A stretch of 22,874 nucleotides of DNA from Treponema sp. (GCA_031284105.1 JAITAN010000219.1:1-22874); one strand, 5' to 3'. Counted from the first letter of the stretch, positions 7,801-15,427 are shown. Program-made: numbers and translations. Notes: a model not told the origin generated them from the letters alone.

Positions 7801-8732
7801 TGGAACAATATAACGATAAAAAAGATAAAAAGATACGTAAAGCGGCGTTTGTCGCCGTGGTCGGGCGTCCTTCGGTTGGAAAATCGACATTGGTGAACCG
7901 CCTCTGCGGGGAAAAAGTCGCCATCGTAAGCGCGGTACCGCAAACCACCAGAAACGCCATTCGGGGCATTGTGAACCGTGAAGAGGGGCAGATCGTGTTT
8001 ATCGATACGCCGGGAAGACACATATCAGGGAAGAAACTCAACAGAAAATTGCAGGAAGTGTCGGATAGGAGCATTGCCGGTGCGGAACTCGTACTCTACG
8101 TGCTTGATGCGGTGCGCGTGCCCGCGGAAGAAGAGGAAAAGATAGCCTCCGATCTCGCACGCGTTCTTGAGAACCCCGCTGACAAGTTGGTTTTTGCGAT
8201 AAATAAGATGGATTCCCCTGATGCGAATTTCGCAAAAGCCGAGGAATTTGTGCGGAGGTTCTTCCCGAACGTAGGCGGCGACCGTTGCTTCAAAATATCG
8301 GCGTTGAAACATGAGGGGCTTGAACCGCTTCTTAGCACGCTTTTTGCTCTGTCCTCCGAAGGCGAGGCGTTCTATCCCGAAGAATACTACACGGATCAGA
8401 ATGTGCCCTTCCGTATTGCCGAAATCATCCGCGAGAAAGCCATGAACCGGCTGTGGGATGAGCTGCCCCATGCGATTTACGTTGATGTCGCGGATGCGGA
8501 ATTCAAGGAAAACGGGACAAAGCTGTGGGTGCGGGCGTTTATCATCACGGAACGTGAGTCTCAAAAAGGCATGATCGTGGGAAAGGGCGGCGAAATGATA
8601 CGCTCCATACGGCTTGCCGCGCTCAAGGAACTGAAACGCATTTTTGACTGGAAGATAGAACTCGATTTGCGGGTCAAAGCCTCCTCGGATTGGCGCCACA
8701 ATGACGGCGTGCTGAAAAGAATTATTGACTGA
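7800..8732 (+). CDS. era: GTPase Era, ribosome assembly factor
   Basis: Era binds 16S rRNA near its 3' end and couples GTP hydrolysis to 30S subunit maturation. At 310 residues it has the family length. The GTPase motifs are G1 GRPSVGKST (about 22-30), G2 in QTTRNAIRGI, G3 DTPGRH, G4 NKMD and G5 SALKHEG. A C-terminal KH domain follows, with GKGGEMIRSIRLAALKEL and the preceding FRIAEIIREKAMNRLWDELPHA linker typical of Era. The ATG at 7800 overlaps the preceding stop, and the nearest purine-rich site (GAGG) is about 15 bases upstream, so translation probably depends on coupling. No terminator hairpin is visible in the 186 bp that follow. Confidence 0.95.
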   Translation: MEQYNDKKDKKIRKAAFVAVVGRPSVGKSTLVNRLCGEKVAIVSAVPQTTRNAIRGIVNREEGQIVFIDTPGRHISGKKLNRKLQEVSDRSIAGAELVLYVLDAVRVPAEEEEKIASDLARVLENPADKLVFAINKMDSPDANFAKAEEFVRRFFPNVGGDRCFKISALKHEGLEPLLSTLFALSSEGEAFYPEEYYTDQNVPFRIAEIIREKAMNRLWDELPHAIYVDVADAEFKENGTKLWVRAFIITERESQKGMIVGKGGEMIRSIRLAALKELKRIFDWKIELDLRVKASSDWRHNDGVLKRIID

Positions 8733-8830
8733 AGCGAGGCCGGAGTAAAACCGCAGCCCCAGCCGCCGGAAAAATACGCCATAGAAAAGAGGGGCGATAA
8801 AATAACAAAATCTGTAAAAACCTCCCTATC

Positions 8831-8865
8831 GCCTCCATTTTAAGCCCCCGCCCTTCGTATCCTAT
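8831..8865 (+). promoter_or_regulatory. Putative SigI-type promoter before sigI
   Basis: GCCTCC-ATTTT (8831-8841) is followed 14 bp later by CGTATCCTAT. The 13-mer CTTCGTATCCTAT at 8853-8865 recurs exactly at 10016-10028. CGTA fits the CGWA -10 element reported for SigI-family promoters. The C-rich box 19-20 bp upstream is also shared. This is the expected place for sigI autoregulation. Confidence 0.5.
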
Positions 8866-8918
8866 ATGAAGGAGACTAATTCAGCCCGATAAAGAAAGAG
8901 GGGTAAAAGGCTGTTGCA

Positions 8919-9653
8919 ATGGAAGAAAAATCAGTTTTACCGGTGCGGTTGGAGGCGCGGCTGGAACTCGCCAAGACGGACAAACACGTCCTGAATACGC
9001 TGCTCCATGACTATATGCCGTTTATAAAGAAATGCGTGTCGGCCGTTTTCTTCAAAAGCCAATCCGGAGCAGACAACCTTACCGACGCCATGCTTGCGTT
9101 TGCCCACAGCGTTCAAACCTATAATCCCGAACACGGCGCATTTATTCAGTATGCGGCAACGGTAATCCGCAACCGCCTCATCGACAATGCCCGAAAGGAA
9201 CTGGCTATGCAAAAACATTTTTTTTCACCGCCTGCCAAGACAGATGAAAAAGATGCAACATATTATGCCGCAGCATGGGAGTCCGATATTTCGTTGCAGG
9301 TTTTTAACCAAGCGGAAGAAGAACGTAATCTGCGCCTTGAAATCGAGGCCGTCAACCGCGAGTTTTCTCAATGGGGCTTTTCATGGGCAACGCTGCTCAA
9401 AAAAGGCCCCAAGCAGGAACGTTCCCGCCGGACCTGCCGGCATATAGCGGAAACCGTGCAGGAATCCCCCGAACTTTTGGCGGATACGCTTCAAAACCGC
9501 CGGCTGCCCATCACCCGCCTTACCAAGACCTTTCCCCGGAAGGCGCTGGAAAAATACCGGCAGTATATTGCGGCTCTCATCATACTTTCACAGGGAGATT
9601 ATCCCTATGTGTATTCCTTTGCGCCGCAGTCTTTTAACGAGGAGGAGGAATGA
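8919..9653 (+). CDS. sigI: RNA polymerase sigma factor of the SigI family
   Basis: A 244-residue sigma factor. Residues about 20-105 form the sigma-2 region (HDYMPFIKKCVSAVF, then LTDAMLAFAHSVQTYNPEHGAFIQYAATVIRNRLIDNARKE split across the helices), in the order seen in SigI proteins. The C-terminal SigI-C region carries ESPELLADTL and the closing FPRKALEKYRQYIAALIILSQGDYPY pattern, which replaces a normal sigma-4 domain. AAAGG at 8906-8910 supports the ATG at 8919. The adjacent rsgI-like gene and a shared promoter motif upstream support the assignment. SigI factors in other bacteria respond to heat or to extracellular polysaccharide. Confidence 0.85.
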   Translation: MEEKSVLPVRLEARLELAKTDKHVLNTLLHDYMPFIKKCVSAVFFKSQSGADNLTDAMLAFAHSVQTYNPEHGAFIQYAATVIRNRLIDNARKELAMQKHFFSPPAKTDEKDATYYAAAWESDISLQVFNQAEEERNLRLEIEAVNREFSQWGFSWATLLKKGPKQERSRRTCRHIAETVQESPELLADTLQNRRLPITRLTKTFPRKALEKYRQYIAALIILSQGDYPYVYSFAPQSFNEEEE

Positions 9654-9654
9654 G

Positions 9655-9978
9655 ATGAAAGGCGTTATCGTGCAAGTGGGGGAACCCAAAAGCATTGTTC
9701 TCTATAACAACGGTAAAATCCGCGCAATACCGACCCCCGAAGGCTGCCATGTTGGAATGGTTGTTACCGTTAAACTCAACAACAAACTCAAAATAATAGG
9801 CATAACCATTGCCGCCGTTTTGCTGGCGGCGGCAGGAGTTATTATCGGCCTTTCCGCGGCAAAAGGCAAAGCGGCGTCGCCCCCGCCCGCGTCCGCCATT
9901 GAGGGTGATGGAACTTACGGATGGCAGAGAGGGCAGGAGAAAATGCGGGAAATCGAAAGAGATTTCCCCGTGCATTGA
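9655..9978 (+). CDS. rsgI: Very short RsgI-type anti-sigma factor without an extracellular sensor domain
   Basis: A 107-residue protein. Residues 1-40 match the RsgI N-terminal anti-sigma domain (MKGVIVQVGEPKSIVLYNNG, then KIRAIPTPEGCHVG). A single membrane helix spans about 45-67, and only about 40 residues follow outside, rich in A and P and then polar. Characterised RsgI proteins carry large C-terminal carbohydrate-binding or other sensor modules after the helix; none is present here. A GAGGAGG just before the sigI stop serves the ATG, one base after that stop, so sigI and rsgI are coupled. The stop at 9976-9978 is clear, and the following DNA is promoter, not a continued frame. Confidence 0.8.
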   Translation: MKGVIVQVGEPKSIVLYNNGKIRAIPTPEGCHVGMVVTVKLNNKLKIIGITIAAVLLAAAGVIIGLSAAKGKAASPPPASAIEGDGTYGWQRGQEKMREIERDFPVH

Positions 9979-9993
9979 AAATGTCTGTAATAA

Positions 9994-10028
9994 CCCCCTG
10001 TTTTCGACAACGGCGCTTCGTATCCTAT
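9994..10028 (+). promoter_or_regulatory. Second SigI-type promoter, upstream of the exported protein pair
   Basis: CCCCC-TGTTTT (9994-10004) is followed 14 bp later by CGTATCCTAT. The 13-mer CTTCGTATCCTAT (10016-10028) is identical to the one upstream of sigI. The 5' box ACCCCC resembles the -35 element described for Bacillus SigI. The start codon at 10123 is about 95 bp downstream, leaving a moderate leader. Confidence 0.5.
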
Positions 10029-10122
10029 TCATATCTACGCCAAAGAGCGGAGAAATATCGGACGGCGGGATCGGCATGTATGCCGCGACCGCATGTGTGC
10101 AAAGCGCACGAGGAGTTATAGT

Positions 10123-10515
10123 ATGAAGAAGTTTTTGATTGCCGCCCTGATTGTTTTCACAGCGGCGGGTTCGGCTTTCGCCGGATGGGGCGGACCGGGA
10201 CAGGGTCCTTCGTCTCACGGCTTGCCGGAAGCGGGAGACTCAGGCAGCGATCTTGCTGCGGTAACCATTTCGGGAACCCTTGAGGTTATCAACGGACAGC
10301 TTGCGGTAAAAGTTGCGGAGCAAACCGGTTCCGCCTCCTATTTTGTTAAGGGCTTGAGCCGGCTCATGCGTTCCGTTTCCGGCCTCGCGGTAGGCGCAAA
10401 GGTTACGCTTGAGGGGTATTCATCGGTTATCATGGATGCCGGCGCGGCCGCCGGTTATTACTTCAAGGCGAACAAGCTCACGTTCAACGGCAAAACCTAT
10501 ACGGTTGCCTACTGA
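10123..10515 (+). CDS. Small exported protein, paralogue of the next gene
   Basis: A 130-residue protein of unknown function. A signal peptide (MKKFLIAALIVFTAAGSAFA) is followed by a glycine-rich stretch, GWGGPGQGPSS. A compact beta-rich domain (VTISGTLEVINGQLAV, FVKGLSRLM, GAKVTLEGYS, YYFKANKLTFNGKTYTV in parts) follows. The same order of motifs appears in the next gene, so the two are tandem paralogues. The ATG at 10123 is chosen because GAGGAG precedes it by seven bases and the signal peptide begins there. The protein should be periplasmic or surface-released. Placement after a SigI-type promoter suggests membership of the SigI regulon. Confidence 0.7.
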   Translation: MKKFLIAALIVFTAAGSAFAGWGGPGQGPSSHGLPEAGDSGSDLAAVTISGTLEVINGQLAVKVAEQTGSASYFVKGLSRLMRSVSGLAVGAKVTLEGYSSVIMDAGAAAGYYFKANKLTFNGKTYTVAY

Positions 10516-10530
10516 TGAGGGGGAAGGAAA

Positions 10531-10890
10531 ATGAAGCGGAGTTTTTTACTACCACCGGCATTGTTGACGTTCTGCGCCGCCATCGCCTGTATCGGGTGTG
10601 AGAGTTCCATAGACCCTATGGCAGACACCGCCGCTCTGAACACCGGCAGAACCGCCGCAGTTCCGGTAACGGTAACCGGCCCGCTTGTGGTCATTGAGGG
10701 CGAGTATGCGGTTCCGTATCAGGGAAATCCTTGGTATATAAAAGGTTTGTCCGGCATTGCCGAAGGAGCAGCCGTTACGATTACGGGTGAAGCCTCGCCT
10801 ATCCTTGACCGGGACGCCGAGGGTAATTCCTTGTTTTTCGGCTATTACCTGCAAGCCGAAACGGTAACCGTCACTGATCAAGGTTCCTGA
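10531..10890 (+). CDS. Small lipoprotein paralogous to the preceding exported protein
   Basis: A 119-residue protein with a lipoprotein-type signal ending CIGC, with the lipidated cysteine at about residue 23. The mature part shows the pattern of its neighbour: VTVTGPLVVIEGEYAVPY, WYIKGLSGIAEGAAVTITGEA and FFGYYLQAETVTV. Each pairs with a counterpart in the gene at 10123. It is thus the membrane-anchored version of the same small beta domain. AAGGAA precedes the ATG, 15 bp after the previous stop, so the two are one operon, which ends at a strong terminator. Function unknown; a ligand-binding or envelope-stress role would be a guess. Confidence 0.7.
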   Translation: MKRSFLLPPALLTFCAAIACIGCESSIDPMADTAALNTGRTAAVPVTVTGPLVVIEGEYAVPYQGNPWYIKGLSGIAEGAAVTITGEASPILDRDAEGNSLFFGYYLQAETVTVTDQGS

Positions 10891-10930
10891 CAGCAGGGTA
10901 ACGGGAATTTGTGCTTTGCACAGACTCCTC

Positions 10931-10968
10931 AAGCCCCGGCGCTGCCGCCGGCATGGCCGGGGCTTTTT
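10931..10968 (+). terminator. Rho-independent terminator of the sigI/exported-protein module
   Basis: The arms AGCCCCGGC and GCCGGGGCT are complementary and enclose a GC-rich loop. Five T residues follow. It lies 40 bp after the lipoprotein stop codon. Confidence 0.85.
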
Positions 10969-11248
10969 GCTCGACCGGTATGAAGGCGTTCAAACAAACG
11001 CCGTAATTGATGTAAAAGACGTCATATCAAAGGTTTTCAGCGGTTGGCTACCTTGCGGGTACAGAGGTAATTCCGCTTGCCGTTGCCTTCGTTTCGGGTT
11101 ATGTTGGGACTACGGCAAAGGGGCATTTGTATGGTTGTCAGCATCATTCCACAGTAATCTTTTTCCCCCGCTGCCATTACCCCTGCAATAATTTTTTGTA
11201 AAAGTGTGAGAGATAATTAAGTGAGCATATAAAGTACACTCCAACTTC
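10969..11248. other. Intergenic stretch without a recognisable gene
   Basis: No frame here has both a plausible start signal and a recognisable protein. One plus-strand frame stays open to about 11200 but its product resembles nothing I know. The stretch ends in AT-rich DNA that leads into the attC-like site. Confidence 0.5.
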
Positions 11249-11392
11249 GCCTAACGGGACCGTAGCCTCGTAGACCCGCAAGTGAGTCTGCCGCCACCAT
11301 TGACGGATCGGGCTGCGAAAACCCGCAGCCGCAAAACGTCATCGAACCATAGGCTCGCGAACCGCAGGTTCGCTACAGCCGGAGCGTTATGC
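11249..11392. repeat. Integron attC-like recombination site (candidate)
   Basis: The 144-bp segment begins GCCTAAC, fitting the RYYYAAC core of attC sites, and ends GTTATGC, its near-complement (6 of 7). Just inside, CCGTAGC (11261-11267) and GCTACAG pair at 6 of 7 positions, with short unpaired spacers between, as in attC R and L boxes. Two internal hairpins fill the central region: GGCTGCG with CGCAGCC, and GCGAACC with GGTTCGC. Length is at the upper limit of known attC sites. Its right end resembles the element at 12097-12117, on the far side of the methyltransferase remnant. Confidence 0.45.
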
Positions 11393-11485
11393 TGCCATAC
11401 CTAATATGTAAAAAACCCCGATTATTTATTTATTATTCTCTCAATAAAGTGCAAAATTTATAGTAAAAGGGATAAATCTTCAAAT

Positions 11486-12075
11486 ATGGCTTTTGGGGTC
11501 ATGGAAATAGTTGATTTTAATGCGTATGATCTAAAATTCTTGGCTAAAAACGATATTAACTACAATCCGGCTTTGGGTAGCGGACAATTACAAATAAATA
11601 ATATGAGGGGGGCAAACTCGGAGATGTTTGGACCTTTTCTCGTGTTCGTTATTGTAACGGCAATAGACAAGCACACCCTACCCAGAAACCTGAAGCACTT
11701 ATTGAACGAATGATTTTAGCCTCATGTGAAGAAAATGATTGTGTCTTAGATACTTTTTCAGGAAGCGGAATAACATTGCGTGTGGTGTGTCAACAGCTAA
11801 ATAGGCATTGTACCGGCATTGAACTGAATCCTGGATACATAGTATTAACCAAAAAACGTCTCGAGCAGCCTTTTAGCGGTTTTGATAATATTGATCAACG
11901 GATGGAAAGGATACCCAATGATCTTAATGATACTCAAATTCGCAATGAGTATTTAGATAATCATAAAATATGGTTCTTAAAATACCATGCGGATATGATT
12001 AACTCTTTTAAACATGAACATGAGAGAAAATACGGCGATAAAAATATAAAATTAGAACTGTTTGATGACGTATAA
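11486..12075 (+). pseudogene. Frameshifted, 5'-truncated DNA adenine/cytosine-N4 methyltransferase
   Basis: The 3' part is clear. From 11602 one frame encodes YEGGKLGDVWTFSR, HPTQKPEALIERMILASC and DTFSGSG (motif I, FxGxG class), then CTGIELNPGY. This is the C-terminal third of an amino-methyltransferase that modifies A or C in DNA. The upstream frame from 11486 (FNAYDLKFLAKNDINYNPALG) appears to be the preceding part of the same protein. The two frames differ by one base near 11602, beside a run of six G. The catalytic D/N/S-PPY motif is absent, so the gene is also 5'-truncated and should be inactive. Local DNA is much more AT-rich than the neighbours, suggesting transfer. No restriction enzyme gene is adjacent. 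Confidence 0.75.
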
Positions 12076-12082
12076 TAAAAAT

Positions 12083-12117
12083 GGCTAAGTACGTCGCATA
12101 CAGCCAGAACGTTAGAC
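12083..12117. repeat. Second attC-like right end, probably truncated
   Basis: CGCATACAGCCAGAACGTTAGAC at 12095-12117 in parts closely matches the right end of the first site: TACAGCC, GA and CGTTA are shared at the same spacing. GTTAGAC fits the GTTRRRY core. A degenerate partner, GGCTAAG, lies at 12083-12089, only 21 bp away. That is too short for an intact attC, so a left part has probably been lost. It follows the methyltransferase stop by seven bases, where a cassette's attC belongs. Confidence 0.35.
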
Positions 12118-12120
12118 GAA

Positions 12121-12248
12121 ATGTCCGCCAAACAAAAGTACAAGAAACGGTCTTTTATAGAGCGGATATTCGAAAAGCTCAAAGAGAACCGCCGACTTAC
12201 GGTATCGGATTTGTCATGGCCGCCTTCTCCAAAATATTCCTTTGCTAA
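12121..12248 (+). pseudogene. C-terminal remnant of an IS5/IS4-type DDE transposase
   Basis: The frame from 12121 reads KQKYKKRSFIERIFEKLKEN and RRL, the conserved Y-(2)-R-(3)-E region near the end of IS5-group transposases. After a shift and a small internal deletion, another frame reads GFVMAAFSKIFLC and stops at 12248, like the usual family ending. The rest of the transposase and the terminal inverted repeats are absent. It begins directly after the second attC-like end. Confidence 0.6.
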
Positions 12249-12376
12249 CAATGCCTCGTAGTCTGCAAGCCCTCATTCCATGTGGATATGTCCAGTAGTT
12301 TCACAAAAGACTTGGGGAACGCTATAAATACACGCTGAACAATTTATTTAAACATCCATCTGTCAGAATAAAGCAT

Positions 12377-12478
12377 CCCCGCCATTCACGCGGGGTATTG
12401 AAGATTTCTCCTTGAAATCTTTGCGTATGTGGGGAAACAAATCCCCCATACCTCCGGTTTTTCGCCCTAAAGGACGAA
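12377..12478 (-). ncRNA. Four consecutive hairpins resembling an IS200/IS605 right end or omegaRNA scaffold
   Basis: Four stems lie in about 100 bp: CCCCGC/GCGGGG (12377-12395), AAGATTTC/GAAATCTT (12401-12421), GTATG-GGGG/CCCC-CATAC with a one-base bulge (12425-12451), and TTCGCCC/GGACGAA (12461-12478). On the minus strand the series ends with a GCGTGAATGGC-type hairpin, as I recall for the right ends of IS605-family elements downstream of tnpB. No tnpB or tnpA frame remains nearby. It could alternatively be an unrelated structured RNA or part of the gcv operon's 3' end. Stretch 12249-12376 and 12479-12602 shows no gene. Confidence 0.4.
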
Positions 12479-12602
12479 GAATTAACCTCATTAGAGATTA
12501 AAAAGGAGAATTTCGGACTGTTCTTATCGTTTTATCTCTTTCATAGCTTTTAGCATCGTAGGAACATATCCAGTGCAACACTTCGTTCCAGTTATTGGGT
12601 GT

Positions 12603-14072
12603 TTATTTCTGCGATTCCAAGCTGAAATTATGGCGCACTATCGGAGCACGCGCCGCTTTCACCTCATCGGGACGCCCAATAACGGTGGTACGCGGGGCGG
12701 CTTTTAGGCTTTCAGGCTCGGATTCGGCGCGTTCAAGCAGCGCAAATAAGGCATCAACCGCTTTGTCGAGTGTTTCTTTCGACTCGGTTTCGGTTGGTTC
12801 GATCATAAGCGCCTCGTGAACGATGAGCGGGAAATACATGGTTGGCGGGTGCATACCCATGTCCTGCAAGGATTTTGCGATGTCCAATGCGGAAACGCCT
12901 TTTTCCGCTTTGATCTTCTCAAGGGAAATGACAAACTCGTGCATACAGGGAATTTTCTTCGCATACGCGGCAGAAGGCGCAATGTCGAAACGTTCTTTGA
13001 GACGCGCCAGCATGTAATTGGCATTCAGCACCGCGTTTTCCGCAATCTGCGGAATGCCTTCTTTTCCAAGCGAGAGCATATAGGTAAAGGCGCGGACAAC
13101 CACGAGGAAATTACCGTGAAAAGCCCGAATCCGCCCTATGCTTTCCGTCTGATGGTTATCAAAGAAAAGACTGCCGTTGTCGTTTCTGATCGCCGGATTC
13201 GGCAGAAATGCCGCAAGCGGCCCTTTACAGCCCACCGCGCCCGCGCCCGGACCGCCTGCGCCATGCGGGGTTGAGAAAGTCTTGTGCAGGTTGAGGTGCA
13301 CCACATCAAAACCCATATCCCCGGGCCGTACAATACCCACAATGGCGTTAAGGTTTGCGCCGTCATAGTAATTCAAGCCGCCCGCCTTATGAATAATGTC
13401 CGTGATTTCAAGGATGTTCGGATCAAAAAGTCCCAGCGTGTTGGGATTGGTAAGCATAAGACCCGCAGTATCGGATCCAACCGCCGCTTTCAGAGCGTCA
13501 ATGTCCACACAGCCGTCTTCTGTTGACGCAATGTTCACAATGGAAAACCCTGCCATAGCCGCGCTTGCCGGGTTGGTACCGTGAGCGGAGTCCGGCACAA
13601 TGATCTTCGTTCGCGCCGCGCCTTTCCGCGCCGTATGGTAGGCTTTGATGAGCAGAAGCCCGGCAAACTCGCCGTGCGCTCCTGCCGCAGGCTGGAATGT
13701 CATGGCATCCATGCCGCTCAATTCACACAGATATTTTTCGGATAACGCCAGAATCTCAAGCGCACCCTGCACGGTCGCTGCGTCTTGTAAGGGGTGAATA
13801 TCCGTAAAGCCGCTCAAGGAAGCGGTTTCCTCGTTGATCTTGGGATTGTACTTCATGGTACAGGAACCGAGCGGATAAAATCCGTCATTCACACCGAAAG
13901 AACGTTTTGCAAGCGCGTTGTAATGGCGGGATATTTCATTTTCGTCAAGAGCCGGAAGCCGCGGCAACGTTGTGCGGCTTACTTCCGCAGAAAGCGATGC
14001 ATACGGCACATCACACGCCGGTAAGATCGAGCAGGAACGTCCGGCGCGGCTTTTTTCAAATAATAATTCCAT
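12603..14072 (-). CDS. gcvPB: Glycine dehydrogenase (decarboxylating) subunit 2
   Basis: Subunit 2 of the PLP-dependent P protein, which decarboxylates glycine and passes the aminomethyl group to lipoyl-GcvH. At 489 residues it has the normal length. The PLP lysine is Lys264 in VVHLNLHKTFSTPHGAGGPG, and the glycine-rich GSCTMKYNPK and SAHGTNPASAAMAGF motifs are intact. AAAGGAGAGG precedes the ATG at 14072, 16 bp after the gcvPA stop. It is the last gene of the gcvT-H-PA-PB operon. The lpd (L protein) gene is not in the window. Confidence 0.95.
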   Translation of the reverse strand: MELLFEKSRAGRSCSILPACDVPYASLSAEVSRTTLPRLPALDENEISRHYNALAKRSFGVNDGFYPLGSCTMKYNPKINEETASLSGFTDIHPLQDAATVQGALEILALSEKYLCELSGMDAMTFQPAAGAHGEFAGLLLIKAYHTARKGAARTKIIVPDSAHGTNPASAAMAGFSIVNIASTEDGCVDIDALKAAVGSDTAGLMLTNPNTLGLFDPNILEITDIIHKAGGLNYYDGANLNAIVGIVRPGDMGFDVVHLNLHKTFSTPHGAGGPGAGAVGCKGPLAAFLPNPAIRNDNGSLFFDNHQTESIGRIRAFHGNFLVVVRAFTYMLSLGKEGIPQIAENAVLNANYMLARLKERFDIAPSAAYAKKIPCMHEFVISLEKIKAEKGVSALDIAKSLQDMGMHPPTMYFPLIVHEALMIEPTETESKETLDKAVDALFALLERAESEPESLKAAPRTTVIGRPDEVKAARAPIVRHNFSLESQK

Positions 14073-14088
14073 AATAGATGCCTCTCCT

Positions 14089-15423
14089 TTATAGGCTCCG
14101 TAGCGCGCCGGTCAGCGCATCAATTTCCGCCTTACTGTTCATTTCGGTAACACACCACAGGATGCCGTTCTCTTTCGGCAGTAGGTCTGAAAGCGGCAAG
14201 CCTCCCAATATACCTTTTTTTTCAAGAACGGCAAGCGTTCTTGCAGTATCGGGACACGCCGTTACGAATTCATGGAAGAAATCGCCCTCATATTTCAAAT
14301 CAAAGCCCGGAATTTCAACAATACGCTTCGCGGCATAGACCGCCTTGGCATGACACTGGCGGGCAGCTTCGGCAAGCCCTTCCGCTCCCATCACCGAAAG
14401 GTAAACCGCCGCGGTCAGGGCGCACAACGCTTCGTTGGAACAGACATTACTTGATGCCTTCTCTCGTCTGATGTGCTGTTCACGCGCCTGTAAGGTAAGC
14501 ACAAACGCGCGGCGTCCCGCATGATCGGTCGTTTCTCCTACGATGCGTCCGGGCAGTTTCCGCATAAGCGGTGCTTTACACGCCATGAAACCAAGGTAGG
14601 GACCCCCGAACCCAAGGGGCAGACCGAGTGGCTGCCCCTCGCCTACCGCAATATCCGCGCCTAAAGCGCCCGGACTTTCGAGAAGCCCTAATGCTATGGG
14701 ATTACAACCCACGGCAAGCAGGGCGCCCGCTCCGTGGATAAGGGCTGCTGCAACCCTAACATCTTCGAGCTGACCGAAGAAATTCGGCTGCTGAAGGTAA
14801 AGGCATGAAACATGCGTCCCTTCTTCGGCAAGCATATTCTTCAAAGCGCCGGCATCCAGCCTCCCGTTTACAAGAGGAAGCGTCCTCACCGTATAACCGT
14901 AACCGAAACAGTACGTGCGGATCGTTTCAATCACATGGGGATGGGCGCTTTCTGCAACATATACAACAGTACGATCCCGCACGGCGCACATATTGACCGC
15001 TTCCGCAGATGCGCTCGCCCCATCGTACATGGATGCGTTGGATGCGTCCATGCCCGTAAGCTCACAGATCATGGTCTGATATTCAAAAATGGACTGCAAA
15101 ATCCCTTGACTGATTTCCGCCTGATAGGGCGTATACGCAGTCAAAAACGTCTCGTTAGCTGTAATGCGCTTAACAGCCGCCGGAATGTAATGCCGGTACG
15201 CGCCCGCCCCGCGGAATACGCTTGTAAACACGGTATTTTGAGCGGCGAGTTTCTGCATAGTACGCGCGGCTTCAAGTTCGGATAAACCCGAAGGAAGTGT
15301 TGTTTCGCCTGTATAGAGCGCCTTTTGTGGAATTTCGGCAAATAAATCCCGCGCGGACGTCCGTCCCACAACGCGAAGCATTGCCTCGCGCTCTTGTGCC
15401 GTATGCGGTATGTAGTTTCCCAT
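14089..15423 (-). CDS. gcvPA: Glycine dehydrogenase (decarboxylating) subunit 1
   Basis: Subunit 1 of the two-subunit P protein. The 444-residue sequence has the usual motifs: FRGAGAYRHYIPAAV, LTAYTPYQAEISQGILQSI, YDGASASAEA and GFGGPYLGFMACK. It contributes to the active site but lacks the PLP lysine, which is in GcvPB. The ATG at 15423 follows the gcvH stop by four bases and has no good ribosome binding site, so translation is probably coupled. The split P protein is typical of Firmicutes, Thermotogae, archaea and some spirochaetes, as opposed to the fused GcvP of Enterobacteria. Confidence 0.95.
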   Translation of the reverse strand: MGNYIPHTAQEREAMLRVVGRTSARDLFAEIPQKALYTGETTLPSGLSELEAARTMQKLAAQNTVFTSVFRGAGAYRHYIPAAVKRITANETFLTAYTPYQAEISQGILQSIFEYQTMICELTGMDASNASMYDGASASAEAVNMCAVRDRTVVYVAESAHPHVIETIRTYCFGYGYTVRTLPLVNGRLDAGALKNMLAEEGTHVSCLYLQQPNFFGQLEDVRVAAALIHGAGALLAVGCNPIALGLLESPGALGADIAVGEGQPLGLPLGFGGPYLGFMACKAPLMRKLPGRIVGETTDHAGRRAFVLTLQAREQHIRREKASSNVCSNEALCALTAAVYLSVMGAEGLAEAARQCHAKAVYAAKRIVEIPGFDLKYEGDFFHEFVTACPDTARTLAVLEKKGILGGLPLSDLLPKENGILWCVTEMNSKAEIDALTGALRSL

Positions 15424-15427
15424 AGTA

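Noticed and set aside
11221..11400. tRNA gene in the structured region with a GGTTCGC loop
   Set aside because: The GGTTCGC is part of a GCGAACC hairpin; there is no acceptor stem, anticodon arm or CCA-adjacent pairing.
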